Source of the DNA: Rhodospirillaceae bacterium
Lineage (GTDB): Bacteria > Pseudomonadota > Alphaproteobacteria > Rhodospirillales > Rhodospirillaceae
Reading direction: 5' to 3'
Assembly: GCA_002737725.1 (NCBI GenBank)
Contig: NSIP01000017.1
Span: 1-45,404, forward strand
DNA length: 45,404 nt
Shown here: piece by piece, positions 34,001 through 42,223 of the stretch
How the letters are laid out: every line of letters starts with the position of its first letter
Position numbering within the stretch: position 1 is the first letter of the stretch
Position numbers and translations under genes: made by a program
Notes under the pieces: generated by a model
What the model was told of the DNA's origin: nothing
Seen by the model: the letters and a program-made list of their open reading frames with translations, nothing else
Database searches by the model: none

Positions 34001-34058
34001 ATAGAATAATATGCCATATATATGTTAAATAATCATATATAAGGGATTATTATTCTAT
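34001..34058. promoter_or_regulatory. AT-rich palindrome, probable Lrp/AsnC operator and promoter region
   Basis: Perfect 10-bp arms ATAGAATAAT (34001-34010) and ATTATTCTAT (34049-34058) enclose a second symmetric element CATATATATG (34015-34024) facing a CATATATA word (34034-34041). The region is the most AT-rich stretch in the window and lies 49 bp before the Lrp-type start codon. Lrp/AsnC proteins bind AT-rich imperfect palindromes and usually autoregulate. Confidence 0.65.
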
Positions 34059-34106
34059 TATAGGACAGTCTCAATCTCATTCCTCCTCGGACCCAGGACT
34101 TCAGCC

Positions 34107-34586
34107 ATGGACGCCATCGACCGCAAGATTCTCTCCATCCTCCAGACCAATGCCGGGCTGGCGATCAATGACATTGCAGCCCGGGTGGGCTTGTCGCAGA
34201 CGCCGTGCTGGAAGCGCATTCAGAAGATGGAACAGACCGGCGTGATCAAAGCACGAGTCGCGATCCTTGATGCCAGGAAGTTAAATCTTGGACTGACGGT
34301 CTTTGTGATTTTGCGGACCAGCCAGCACGATGAAGCGTGGCTGCAAAAATTTGCGCGCGCCGTGAAAGAAATGCCAGAGATCACGGCCATCTGGCGCATG
34401 GCAGGCGACATTGATTATCTGCTGCGCGTGGTGGTGAAGGATATTGATGCTTACGACGCGTTTTATAAACGCCTGATCAAGCGCATTCCATTGAACGACG
34501 TATCCTCGACGTTCGTGATGGAAGAAATAAAATACACCACGGCCCTGCCGCTGGACGGTCCCGAGCCAAAGTTAGCGGCGGCGTAG
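34107..34586 (+). CDS. Lrp/AsnC family transcriptional regulator
   Basis: 159-residue DNA-binding protein. The N-terminal winged helix is typical (ILSILQTNAGLAINDIAARVGLSQTPCWKRIQKMEQTGVI, about residues 8-47, given here as one domain), followed by the RAM effector-binding domain with ITAIWRMAGDIDYLLRVVVKDIDAYDAF. Lrp/AsnC proteins sense amino acids or their derivatives. It reads towards an M20 amidohydrolase gene; the two stop codons touch (TAGTTA) with no gap. The regulator probably controls its own gene through the adjacent palindrome. Whether it also controls the amidohydrolase cannot be told from the sequence. AGGA precedes ATG 34107. Confidence 0.93.
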   Translation: MDAIDRKILSILQTNAGLAINDIAARVGLSQTPCWKRIQKMEQTGVIKARVAILDARKLNLGLTVFVILRTSQHDEAWLQKFARAVKEMPEITAIWRMAGDIDYLLRVVVKDIDAYDAFYKRLIKRIPLNDVSSTFVMEEIKYTTALPLDGPEPKLAAA

Positions 34587-36065
34587 TTACCGCACGCTCT
34601 TCGGTGCCATTTGGCCCTCGGGGATGGCGGTGCGCCACGTGAGAGGTACGCGCACTTTCTTGAAGTCTGCCTTGGCAGCGTCCAGCAATTTCGGATCGGT
34701 ATAGAGATCGATGGCAGTTGCGGCCAACACCTTGCTGGCCGTCGCCAAGGCCTTCGTACCGATGGTTGTTCCTGTAGCTGCGACCACGGGCCAGGAATGC
34801 ATCGGCAAGCCATAGCCATGGGATGCAACACGAATCCCGCCCACGGGCACAAACCAAGAAATATCAGCCACATCGGTCGAGGCCTGGCCCGCCGGTTCAA
34901 AGTCATCACGCAATGGCTCAAGGTTACTGGACAACGAAATGCCAGCCTTGGTGTAATCAAATCCGAAGGGGTCTTTGAATTCGCGCTGCGTGGTGGCGGC
35001 GAAGGCCAACTCGGCGGCCGTCCATTGGGGTTGACCCAGCATGGCGAAGTTTCGTTGAAGGGCTTCTGCGAGGGGCCGGTTACCCAGCATATCATGGGTT
35101 TCCGACTGAATCGTCACGGCATCCAATTCTGTTTTGGTCATCTTAGCCGCCGATTCAGCGATCTCGCGTACCCAATTAAAATATAAATACGCGTCGTCGA
35201 AATTATTGGCGCGCACATAGTACCAGGTCTCGGCCTCCTGCGGCACGACGTTGGGCTGGCCGCCCCCTTTGGTGATCACCGAATGGATACGTGCTTCTTG
35301 TTTAATGTGCTCGCGCATGTACTGCACACCCACACTCATCAGCTCCACCGCATCCAGCGCACTACGACCGCTGCTTGGCGCGGCCGAGGCATGGGCAGCC
35401 ACGCCCTTGAAATGAAACTTGGCGTTGATCAACGCTTTTGACGAACTATAGCTGACCTGATTTTTATCACCGGCGTGCCAGTGCAAAATCGCGTCATCGT
35501 TTTTGAACATGCCATCGCGCAACATGTAGACTTTGCCGATACCTGTTTCCTCGGCGGGTGTGCCGTAGAGCTTAATGGTGCCCCTTACCGCACCGGACGC
35601 AATGAGTTGCTTGACGGCGATGGCAGCGCCCACAGAGCCGACGCCAAAAATGGAATGGCCGCAGGCATGACCCGATTCCAGGTTGGCGCCAACGCTGGCG
35701 GTGGGGCTGTCGGATTGCGAAACGCCCAGCAGCGCATCGAACTCGGCCAAAATGCCCACCACCGGTCCGCCTTCGCCAAACGTTGCCACAAAGGCCGTGG
35801 GCATACCCGCCACACCCGCCTGCACCTTGAACCCATTGGCCTTCAAGAGGTCTTGAAGCTCCTTGGACGACTTGTGCTCTTCAAGGCCAACCTCGGCATA
35901 TGTCCAAATTTTGCGGTTGGCGGCTTCCAGCGTTTTGGTATTGGAATCGACCCATTTAGCCGCGTCTTTCTTAAGTTGAGTCACATCTGCCGCATAGCTC
36001 GACCATGCCGCGGTGGCGAGCAGCGCGCCCAAGAGTAACCCAAGGCCGCGATTGATTTTGGTCAT
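34587..36065 (-). CDS. M20-family amidohydrolase (AbgB-like), exported
   Basis: 492 residues with a signal peptide (cleavage likely at SYA-AD near residue 25), so periplasmic. It is an M20/amidohydrolase metallopeptidase related to AbgB, which cleaves p-aminobenzoyl-glutamate; the group also hydrolyses N-acyl and peptide bonds. Metal-site motifs: GILAEFDALLG, ESGHACGHSIFG, PAEETGIGK with the catalytic Glu, and ILHWHAGD; the dimerisation domain contains GVAAHASAAPSSGRSALDAVE. A secreted form is less usual than the cytoplasmic AbgB. AAGGGGG lies upstream of ATG 36065. It ends exactly at the stop of the Lrp gene. The substrate is not known. Confidence 0.9.
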   Translation of the reverse strand: MTKINRGLGLLLGALLATAAWSSYAADVTQLKKDAAKWVDSNTKTLEAANRKIWTYAEVGLEEHKSSKELQDLLKANGFKVQAGVAGMPTAFVATFGEGGPVVGILAEFDALLGVSQSDSPTASVGANLESGHACGHSIFGVGSVGAAIAVKQLIASGAVRGTIKLYGTPAEETGIGKVYMLRDGMFKNDDAILHWHAGDKNQVSYSSSKALINAKFHFKGVAAHASAAPSSGRSALDAVELMSVGVQYMREHIKQEARIHSVITKGGGQPNVVPQEAETWYYVRANNFDDAYLYFNWVREIAESAAKMTKTELDAVTIQSETHDMLGNRPLAEALQRNFAMLGQPQWTAAELAFAATTQREFKDPFGFDYTKAGISLSSNLEPLRDDFEPAGQASTDVADISWFVPVGGIRVASHGYGLPMHSWPVVAATGTTIGTKALATASKVLAATAIDLYTDPKLLDAAKADFKKVRVPLTWRTAIPEGQMAPKSVR

Positions 36066-36229
36066 GGTTCAGCCCCCTTTGAGTCGTCTGTACGAAAGCT
36101 TAGTCGCAAGCCCCGGCAGACGGCAACGCCTGAATCTGTCCGGGCTAACCGAGCCTTGGCCAGAGCCTGCGCCAACCTTGGCTGGACGCGCTACTCTGTT
36201 AGAATAGGCGCTCAATTCAGGAGGACATC

Positions 36230-36925
36230 ATGCGCGCCATACTTATCTTTTGCGGCTGTCTTATGCTGAGCACGACAAGCCAAGCGGCTGAGCCCAAGAT
36301 GACGCCCGCAGAGATCGCGAAAACGATGACATTGATGGAACAGTGGATTGGCGGCAACTACTCTAGCCAAGCGCAATACGATACGGACCAGGCCAGCGAT
36401 AAGCCCGACACCGAAAAGCACCGGCTAATGTTTCAGCTCTTTCAGCGCATCGACACTCCTGGCATCCCTGGCATCGTTTTCTTTGAACAAGGTTCGCGCG
36501 ATGGCTCAACAGACCCCGACATGATTTGGCGCTCGGCGCTAATTCAAATTCTGCCCGATGAAAAGCTGGGTGTGGTGCGATACCGCGAGCTGGGATTCAA
36601 AGAACAAAAAGCGTGGCACAACGCGCACCAAGCCCCGGCGAAGTTCAAAGCTCTCACGCCCGATCAAGTGACCTGGGACGACGCCTGCGATTTTCTGGTG
36701 AGTCTGAATAAGGCGGGAACGGAAATTGCTGGTCCCATTCCCAAAATGAAATGCAGCCGCATCAATGACGGCACGGGCGAACGGATGTATGCCGACGATA
36801 AAATCGTGGTCAAGCCCGGAGAGTTTTGGTTCTTGGGCCGTTACATCAATGCCAAGGGCGAACACATCTGGGGCAACGAGAGTGATGAGCTCAATAAGCT
36901 TGTGAAGTTCGCCGAGATTCCCTAA
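36230..36925 (+). CDS. CpcT/CpeT-like (DUF1001) secreted protein
   Basis: 231-residue protein with a signal peptide (hydrophobic about residues 5-15, cleavage likely at SQA-A near 20). The mature part resembles CpcT/CpeT, a beta-barrel bilin lyase of cyanobacteria: MEQWIGGNYSSQAQ at the start, HRLMFQLFQRID, IPGIVFFEQ, RYRELGFKE and a C-terminal WFLGRYINAKGEHIWGNES. Bacteria without phycobiliproteins also carry relatives, whose ligand is unknown. AGGAGG sits 5 bases from ATG 36230, a perfect ribosome site. Its stop overlaps the convergent membrane gene (CTAA). Confidence 0.75.
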   Translation: MRAILIFCGCLMLSTTSQAAEPKMTPAEIAKTMTLMEQWIGGNYSSQAQYDTDQASDKPDTEKHRLMFQLFQRIDTPGIPGIVFFEQGSRDGSTDPDMIWRSALIQILPDEKLGVVRYRELGFKEQKAWHNAHQAPAKFKALTPDQVTWDDACDFLVSLNKAGTEIAGPIPKMKCSRINDGTGERMYADDKIVVKPGEFWFLGRYINAKGEHIWGNESDELNKLVKFAEIP

Positions 36926-37491
36926 CGCGTGGGCTTGCAGCGCAACTGCATCAATGCGGTCATGACAGCCAAACCAACTGTGATCCCCTGACTGAGTGTG
37001 AGAAACGCCAGCTTGCCACGATGAACATCAACCGCGATCTCGATGGCGTCGAGGGCAGGTTCTGGATAAGTGGCGAAGATTTGGAGAAAGAAGAAATTCT
37101 CGGTCAAATCACACACTGCGGGGAACACGGCCCAAATCCACCAGCCGCGTTCAAAGGCCCCCCGCAGCATTTCCGAGCCGCTTTTTTTCACCAACCACGC
37201 CCATAAAAGCAGAGTGAACGACGAAGCGATGATGGGAAACGCCATGTCCACGGCTGCAAACCGCGCGTAGGCGGCAAAGGACCCAGGGCCCATCGCCCCA
37301 AGCTGAATAATGATCATTTCGCGGGTCAGCGGAAATTGAAGATCGAAGGGCACGAAGCCCGACGACACGGCCTGGTACATCGGTGTGAAGACGACTTTGA
37401 ACAGGCCAATGCAAAACACCAGGGCCGCCAATGCGAAGAGCACATTGCGACCGGTGGCTTGACGCAAAAAGAAGGCCGAAAGAGTGACCAT
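36922..37491 (-). CDS. four-helix membrane protein, unknown function
   Basis: 189 residues with hydrophobic segments at about 15-34, 78-98, 113-133 and 160-182. I do not recognise the family. The loops contain DLTENFFFLQIFATYP and PGSFAAYARFAAVD, without catalytic-looking residues. It lies 8 bp downstream of the MDR-type oxidoreductase gene on the same strand, so they may form an operon. It ends in a 4-base overlap with the CpeT-like gene. Confidence 0.65.
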   Translation of the reverse strand: MVTLSAFFLRQATGRNVLFALAALVFCIGLFKVVFTPMYQAVSSGFVPFDLQFPLTREMIIIQLGAMGPGSFAAYARFAAVDMAFPIIASSFTLLLWAWLVKKSGSEMLRGAFERGWWIWAVFPAVCDLTENFFFLQIFATYPEPALDAIEIAVDVHRGKLAFLTLSQGITVGLAVMTALMQLRCKPTR

Positions 37492-37498
37492 GGATTGT

Positions 37499-38467
37499 TT
37501 AGCTGTTCACCATGATCACTTTGCCGAAATGATTGCGGTCGTTCACCATTTGGTGGGCTTTGGCCAGTTCGCTCATGGGCAACACGGTATCAACTATGCC
37601 CTTGAACACGCCTGTGGCAAATAACGGCAGAGCCTGCTCATTAAACGTTTTCACCGTGCCCGGGATGTAAAACTTGCTGGTATCGATACTCATGGAGATG
37701 AGCTCCACATTGCGTTCACCGATGCCTAAGTCGTAGCTGACCACGCGCCCGCCGGTGGAGCCATAGTTCATCACCTTGCCGTGCGGGGCCATCGCATCAA
37801 GCACGCGCTGGATGGTCTCGCCGCCAATGGTCGCGCAGGCGATGTCGATGCCATAGCCGTTCGTGTCGGCTTTAATGCGCGCGACAATGTCTTCGGTTTT
37901 GTAGTTATAAATCCCGTCGCAGCCCCACTCTTTGGCTTTCTTCAGCTTGGCGTCCTGGCTGGCGGTGCCACCCACCCAACACCCACGATGCTTGGCAATT
38001 TGCAACGCTGCCGAGCCCACCGATGAAGCCACCGCCTCAATCAATACTTTCATGCCCGGCTGTGCGTTGGCCATGGTCACGACGGCGTGCCATGCGGTGT
38101 GCCAGCCCACAGGAATGGCCGCGCCCTCTTCGAAGGACAGATTGGACGGGAGCAAGACCGTCTTGCGTGCATCGGCCAATACTTTTTCAGCGTGGCTGCC
38201 GCGGGTGCGCGCCATCACCCGGTCACCGGGCTTGAAATTCGTGACGCCTGCGCCGACCTTCTCGATCAGCCCGCCGCATTCCATGCCCAGCACTTGCGGC
38301 AGCTGGATACCTGAATAGGTGCCCGCGCGCATGCGCGTTTCTGCAAAGTTGATGCCCGACGCTTTGACAAGGATCGACACTTCACCAGGGCCGGGCTGTG
38401 GATCGGGCAACTCAGCCCAATTCATTTTCTCAGGACCGCCAAACTCGGTAACCAGCCAACCCTTCAT
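37499..38467 (-). CDS. zinc-independent MDR oxidoreductase (quinone-reductase type)
   Basis: 322-residue medium-chain dehydrogenase/reductase. The N-terminal GroES-like domain has GPGEVSILVKASGINFAETRMR and GMECGGLIEKVGAGV. The nucleotide-binding domain has AVASSVGSAALQIAKHRG, where the usual GxGxxG is SVGSAA, a form also seen in other quinone reductases. The catalytic zinc ligands are absent. It probably reduces quinones or other carbonyl compounds with NADPH. AGGAGG lies 7 bases before ATG 38467, stronger than the GTG at 38470. The MFS transporter gene lies 24 bp upstream on the same strand and may be its partner. Confidence 0.88.
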   Translation of the reverse strand: MKGWLVTEFGGPEKMNWAELPDPQPGPGEVSILVKASGINFAETRMRAGTYSGIQLPQVLGMECGGLIEKVGAGVTNFKPGDRVMARTRGSHAEKVLADARKTVLLPSNLSFEEGAAIPVGWHTAWHAVVTMANAQPGMKVLIEAVASSVGSAALQIAKHRGCWVGGTASQDAKLKKAKEWGCDGIYNYKTEDIVARIKADTNGYGIDIACATIGGETIQRVLDAMAPHGKVMNYGSTGGRVVSYDLGIGERNVELISMSIDTSKFYIPGTVKTFNEQALPLFATGVFKGIVDTVLPMSELAKAHQMVNDRNHFGKVIMVNS

Positions 38468-38491
38468 CACAGGACCTCCTCAGTTCTAATT

Positions 38492-39742
38492 CTATGTTGC
38501 CAGATGCTTCTGGACATCATCGACATCAATACCCGAAGGCACCGGCTTCAAGAACAGATAAAACAAACCGGCCATCACCAGGGGTATGCCGACGAAAAGA
38601 GTGAAAGCCATATCCCAGCCCATGCGGCCCACGGCTGTAGAAATCAGCAGCGGGCCCACCGCCGTGCCTAAGTTGACGGCTAATGAGCCACAAAATGCTA
38701 AGCCCGTCGCGCGCAGGTGCGTCGGAAAGATCTCGGCGATGTAGGCAAACTTAACGGCGGCGGCGCCGTAAAAGAACATGCTCATGACAGCAAAGGCCGA
38801 GATGGTGGCCGCATAGCTTTTGGTGCCCCACACCAGGAACAAGAAGGCCGCAGCGCCCAGCAGAGTCCATACGACGACTGTCGTTCGCCGCGTCAATACG
38901 AACTCACCCACATAAGCGGCCAGAATATAGCCCAGCACCCCGACACCATTGCCAATGCCGACGAGTATAGCCGACGAACCCAATTCAATGCCGCGTGATT
39001 CGACGAAGTACGTGGGGAAGAAAATCGCCGAGCCGCCGTAGGCGACCACAAACAAAAACTGCGCAATGAAAGTGGTGATAGAGCGCGCACGCATCTCGGG
39101 CGTGAAAAGATGACCGATGGATGTGAACAGCCCGCGGCCTTCCGTTTTCTCTTTGGCTAACGTGTAGCGATCCGTCTCTTTTAGCATCGCACGAACAACC
39201 AGCACATAGGGCAGCGACAGCAGCGCCACCAGAAACAAGGCACGCCATCCAAAGATCGTCAGGAAGGGGGCCGCAAACATCGCGGCTGCAAACCAGCCCA
39301 GCGGATAAGCTGTTTGCAAGAGGCCCGCCATCATGCCGCGATAACGGGCCGGTGCAATTTCAGTGACAATGGCGCCCGTGGAAGGATACAGCGCGCCACC
39401 CGAGAAGATCGCACCCGCACGTAACAACGTCAGCGAGATGGCCCCTGTCACCAGCGAATGAGCGGCGACCAAAATCGAGGCGGCCACTAATGAGATTTGC
39501 AGCATGGTCTTGCGGCCAAAGCGATCTGTCAGATGCCCAAACCAGACCTGCAAGATACCCCCCAGCGTGTAGGACACACTGACGATAAGGCCCATCTCTT
39601 GGAGCGATAAATCAAGGTCTTTGCGGATCGACGGCACCGCATAGGAGAACAACGCCAAATCGAGCTGGCTAAATCCATAGGCGACAAGGCAAACGAAGAA
39701 TGCGCGCTGTGGGTACCCGCGTGTTTCCGACCATATCGACAT
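38492..39742 (-). CDS. MFS transporter
   Basis: 416-residue, 12-helix major facilitator. The conserved loop between helices 2 and 3 is GHLTDRFGRKT (about residues 62-72) and the matching one between 8 and 9 is weaker. The pattern of SLQEMGLIVSVSYTLGG and the AEIFPTHLRATGLAFCGS segment is that of the metabolite:H+ symporter group, which takes up aromatic acids or dicarboxylates. The window's oxidoreductases suggest an organic-acid substrate, by inference. ATG 39742 chosen; TTG 39748 is an alternative. It precedes the MDR oxidoreductase gene by 24 bp. Confidence 0.9.
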   Translation of the reverse strand: MSIWSETRGYPQRAFFVCLVAYGFSQLDLALFSYAVPSIRKDLDLSLQEMGLIVSVSYTLGGILQVWFGHLTDRFGRKTMLQISLVAASILVAAHSLVTGAISLTLLRAGAIFSGGALYPSTGAIVTEIAPARYRGMMAGLLQTAYPLGWFAAAMFAAPFLTIFGWRALFLVALLSLPYVLVVRAMLKETDRYTLAKEKTEGRGLFTSIGHLFTPEMRARSITTFIAQFLFVVAYGGSAIFFPTYFVESRGIELGSSAILVGIGNGVGVLGYILAAYVGEFVLTRRTTVVVWTLLGAAAFLFLVWGTKSYAATISAFAVMSMFFYGAAAVKFAYIAEIFPTHLRATGLAFCGSLAVNLGTAVGPLLISTAVGRMGWDMAFTLFVGIPLVMAGLFYLFLKPVPSGIDVDDVQKHLAT

Positions 39743-39889
39743 TACCAACGATCTCCCCCTCGACCAGACGCCCCCGGCCTGGCCTCGCGTCTCGGCTCTC
39801 TTTATTACAGTCGCCCTGAAGTCTGTCGAATCGAATTGCCCAGGCCTTGCCAGTATTTAAGATGAGCCACCTTTGACAGGAGATGATCC

Positions 39890-40222
39890 ATGCGCGTGTC
39901 GACTTTGGTAGCAGCATTGATGTGGGGTTGGTGGCATCCGTATCAGGCGCACCCCTTGAGTTCTCGACGGTCACCGGGCCCGGCGGCGCACCCCTGGTTG
40001 TGGTGCAGACCGGCAATAAGCAAGGCCCGGCGATTGTGTTCATTCACGGGTATTCCCAAAGCTACCTCTCGTGGGAAGAGCAGTTGAACTACCCCGCCTT
40101 ACAAAAAAGACTTCCATCTCATTGCCTTCGATCTGCGCGGGCACGGCGCATCGGGCAAGCCATCGGAGGCCAAAGACTATGGCTCGGAGGCTTGGAGTGG
40201 TTATGTGGATGCGGTCATCTGA
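39890..40222 (+). pseudogene. truncated alpha/beta-hydrolase
   Basis: The beginning of an exported alpha/beta-hydrolase, broken twice and cut off. From ATG 39890 (ACAGGAGA upstream) it reads MRVSTLVAALMW, a signal-peptide start. It changes frame near 39925 to SGAPLEFSTVTGPGGAPLVVV and VFIHGYSQSYLSWEEQL (HG oxyanion region). After a run of six A (40104-40109) it changes again to DFHLIAFDLRGHGASGKP and stops at TGA 40220-40222. The nucleophile and the rest of the fold (about 180 residues) are missing. The end touches a DUF6491-like remnant on the other strand. Confidence 0.8.
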
Positions 40223-40395
40223 CGTACAGTGCTTTGGTGCCGTCGGCTCACCAATCATCAATGCCGCCGAACAGGGCGAAGGAAATGGAGACTTCCTCTT
40301 TGACTGCGGGCATCGGGGCCGACGGCGTCTGAGCGAGGCTAGGCGTGACCGACATTAACGCGGCCAACGCGAGAAGAGGTACGGATGAGGGACAT
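40221..40395 (-). pseudogene. 5' remnant of a DUF6491-like secreted protein
   Basis: From ATG 40395, with AGGAG 6 bases upstream, the minus strand reads MSLIRT, then in another frame LLALAALMSVTPSLAQ, a signal peptide. After that come SISFALFGGIDDW, an in-frame TGA in place of an Arg codon, and ADGTKALYVR. This resembles the start of DUF6491 proteins (phenolic or aromatic-residue-rich domain with IxDW/F-xADG-xxxLYV). The rest of the gene is absent; it stops where the alpha/beta-hydrolase remnant ends. The family assignment is by pattern only. Confidence 0.5.
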
Positions 40396-40532
40396 GACGC
40401 ACTCCTGATTATCTTGGTGATTGCCTTGGACTGATGACGTAAAGCCCAATTGCGGCAAAATCGAGGTCTCGTGGTCCGATTCTCAGTTCATTCGCGACAT
40501 GGGGTGCGAATGTCAAATCCGCTCCACTCGCG

Positions 40533-41516
40533 CTAAAGGTCTCCACCGATTACGAAAATCGTCCGGCCCATGGTGCGGCGGTTCTCGAAATCGTCGTGGG
40601 CCTGGACGATGTGATCAAGCGGAATGGGCGGATTGAGCGGGAATTTCCATTTGCCGCTCATCAGCTTTTCGTGAACCTCTTTGAACTCGGCACTCTTTGT
40701 TTTGGCCATGGCGTGATACATCACAAACCCGCGCACCGCAGCCGAACCTGCAATCAGGCCCGAGACGTTCACATCAGGCGCTTGGCCCGCCATAGCCCCG
40801 ATGTAAATGACCTGACCCAGAGGTGCCAGGCATTGCAGGTTTTTAGGCGCCGTTGGCCCCGCGTTGCCGTCGATAATAATGTCAGCGCCGCGCCCGCCCG
40901 TCAGTTCCTTCACCTTCTTGGCCCAGTCAGGATCATCTTTTTCATTGATCACATGATCGCAGCCGTAAGATTTCGCATACGCGGCTTTGTCCGCCGATCC
41001 GACCAAACCAATCACCGTGCCGCCGATATCTTTGGCGATCTGTGTTGTCATGACACCCACCGCACCAGCGGCCGAGTGCACCACCACCACATCGCCCGCC
41101 GTCATGCGTGCCATGGTGTGCAGCATATGCCAGGCCGTGAGTGTTGAGGTGTAGTAGACCGTGCCCAAAATCCAATCGATGCCATCGGGGATGTGCACCA
41201 ACGATTTGGCTGGAGCCACGGCAAACTCGGCGCAGCCACCCCATGACCCGGCCGAGGCTACGCGCTTGCCGACCATAGACGCGTCAACGCCCGCGCCCAC
41301 TTTCTCAACACAGCCTGAATACTCATAGCCCGAAATAAAGGGCATGGGCGGGACGCCCCATTTAATACGCCCTGCCCGGCTGTGCGTATCCAGCGGATTC
41401 AGCGCGCAATATGCGACTTTGATACGAACCTGCCCCTCGGCGGGCTCGGGGATTGGCGCATCGGTAATACTGAGCGTGTCGGGTCCGCCGTTTTGCGTAA
41501 TGACAACTGCGCGCAT
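40533..41516 (-). CDS. MDR-family quinone oxidoreductase-like protein
   Basis: 327-residue medium-chain reductase without zinc ligands, related to the QOR/zeta-crystallin group. GroES-like domain: EGQVRIKVAYCALNPLDTHSRAG and GYEYSGCVEKVGAGV. Cofactor domain: VVVHSAAGAVGVMTTQIAKDIGG, the NADPH-binding AAGGVG-type loop. It probably reduces quinones or enones. GAGGAG lies 6 bases upstream of ATG 41516. It is a distant paralogue of the reductase at 37499-38467. Its 3' side is followed by 137 bp with no recognisable gene, then the DUF6491-like remnant. Confidence 0.9.
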   Translation of the reverse strand: MRAVVITQNGGPDTLSITDAPIPEPAEGQVRIKVAYCALNPLDTHSRAGRIKWGVPPMPFISGYEYSGCVEKVGAGVDASMVGKRVASAGSWGGCAEFAVAPAKSLVHIPDGIDWILGTVYYTSTLTAWHMLHTMARMTAGDVVVVHSAAGAVGVMTTQIAKDIGGTVIGLVGSADKAAYAKSYGCDHVINEKDDPDWAKKVKELTGGRGADIIIDGNAGPTAPKNLQCLAPLGQVIYIGAMAGQAPDVNVSGLIAGSAAVRGFVMYHAMAKTKSAEFKEVHEKLMSGKWKFPLNPPIPLDHIVQAHDDFENRRTMGRTIFVIGGDL

Positions 41517-41650
41517 GGGTCGCTCCTCGAGGGTTGAATGCTGATGCCCGATGGATAGGCCATCGCCCGCAGGTGGTCAACTTTGGTGGGTGGACCAATA
41601 CCAAAGGGGGGCTTGTGTCTTGGGCCATGTCTGCAGCGCGGTGGGTCTGC

Positions 41651-42223
41651 ATGCCAAACTCAAACTCATCATCCAGCAGTATCGCCGAGATCTGGCGCGA
41701 GAAGGTGAAAGGGACCCTGATCAACCCCAACACGCTTCTGGCGACGGATTATATGAATCACTTCAATGAAGTGATGATGCTGGTCGAAATGCTGCCAGAT
41801 ATGACCGACATATTGCCCGATTGCGTCGGGTGGCAAAGCAAGACCTACCCCGAACACTTTTTTCAGATCGGCCTCGACTATGGGCCCTTGTCGGCTGAAG
41901 CTTACCGCCACGTTCCCTCGTCGATCAAAGTGCCGTTTGAATTGACGGTGGCACAACTGAACGCTGTGATTCATTTGACCGTCAAACGGGCTGCTGCCAC
42001 CATTGTCATTGATGCCCTCGATGAAATGCGCCGATCCTTTTCGGCTGGCACCATCGCCATGCGCAAGCTGTCGGAAACGCTCTCGGGGATTATTAACGGT
42101 TCGAAGCAGACCATCGACCAAGCTGACATCGATGCGATCATGGACGCATCGAACGATGATACCGGCCCCGCCTCCACTGCGCCCAACGGCAGCCAAGACG
42201 ATATTGATAAGCTGTTTGGCTGA
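41651..42223 (+). CDS. uncharacterised protein with C-terminal SQxDIDxLF motif
   Basis: 190-residue soluble protein; I recognise no characterised family. It opens with a Ser-rich stretch, then NPNTLLATDYMNHFNEVMMLVEMLPDM (about residues 24-50), which looks like a conserved core of alphaproteobacterial hypothetical proteins, then a helical region to about 150. It ends with two related acidic peptides, QADIDAIMD (about 155-163) and SQDDIDKLFG at the very end. The SQxDIDxLF word is found at ends of chemotaxis and flagellar proteins such as CheZ and FliM, where it serves as a docking peptide. ATG 41651 is preceded by GGTGGG; an in-frame start at 41534 is possible but adds unlikely sequence. Its stop touches that of the FAD oxidase (TGATTA). 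Confidence 0.68.
   Translation: MPNSNSSSSSIAEIWREKVKGTLINPNTLLATDYMNHFNEVMMLVEMLPDMTDILPDCVGWQSKTYPEHFFQIGLDYGPLSAEAYRHVPSSIKVPFELTVAQLNAVIHLTVKRAAATIVIDALDEMRRSFSAGTIAMRKLSETLSGIINGSKQTIDQADIDAIMDASNDDTGPASTAPNGSQDDIDKLFG

Noticed and set aside
40396-40532. 137-bp spacer with a short plus-strand open frame
   Set aside because: The frame runs into the MDR gene on the opposite strand and shows no domain; I see nothing definite here.
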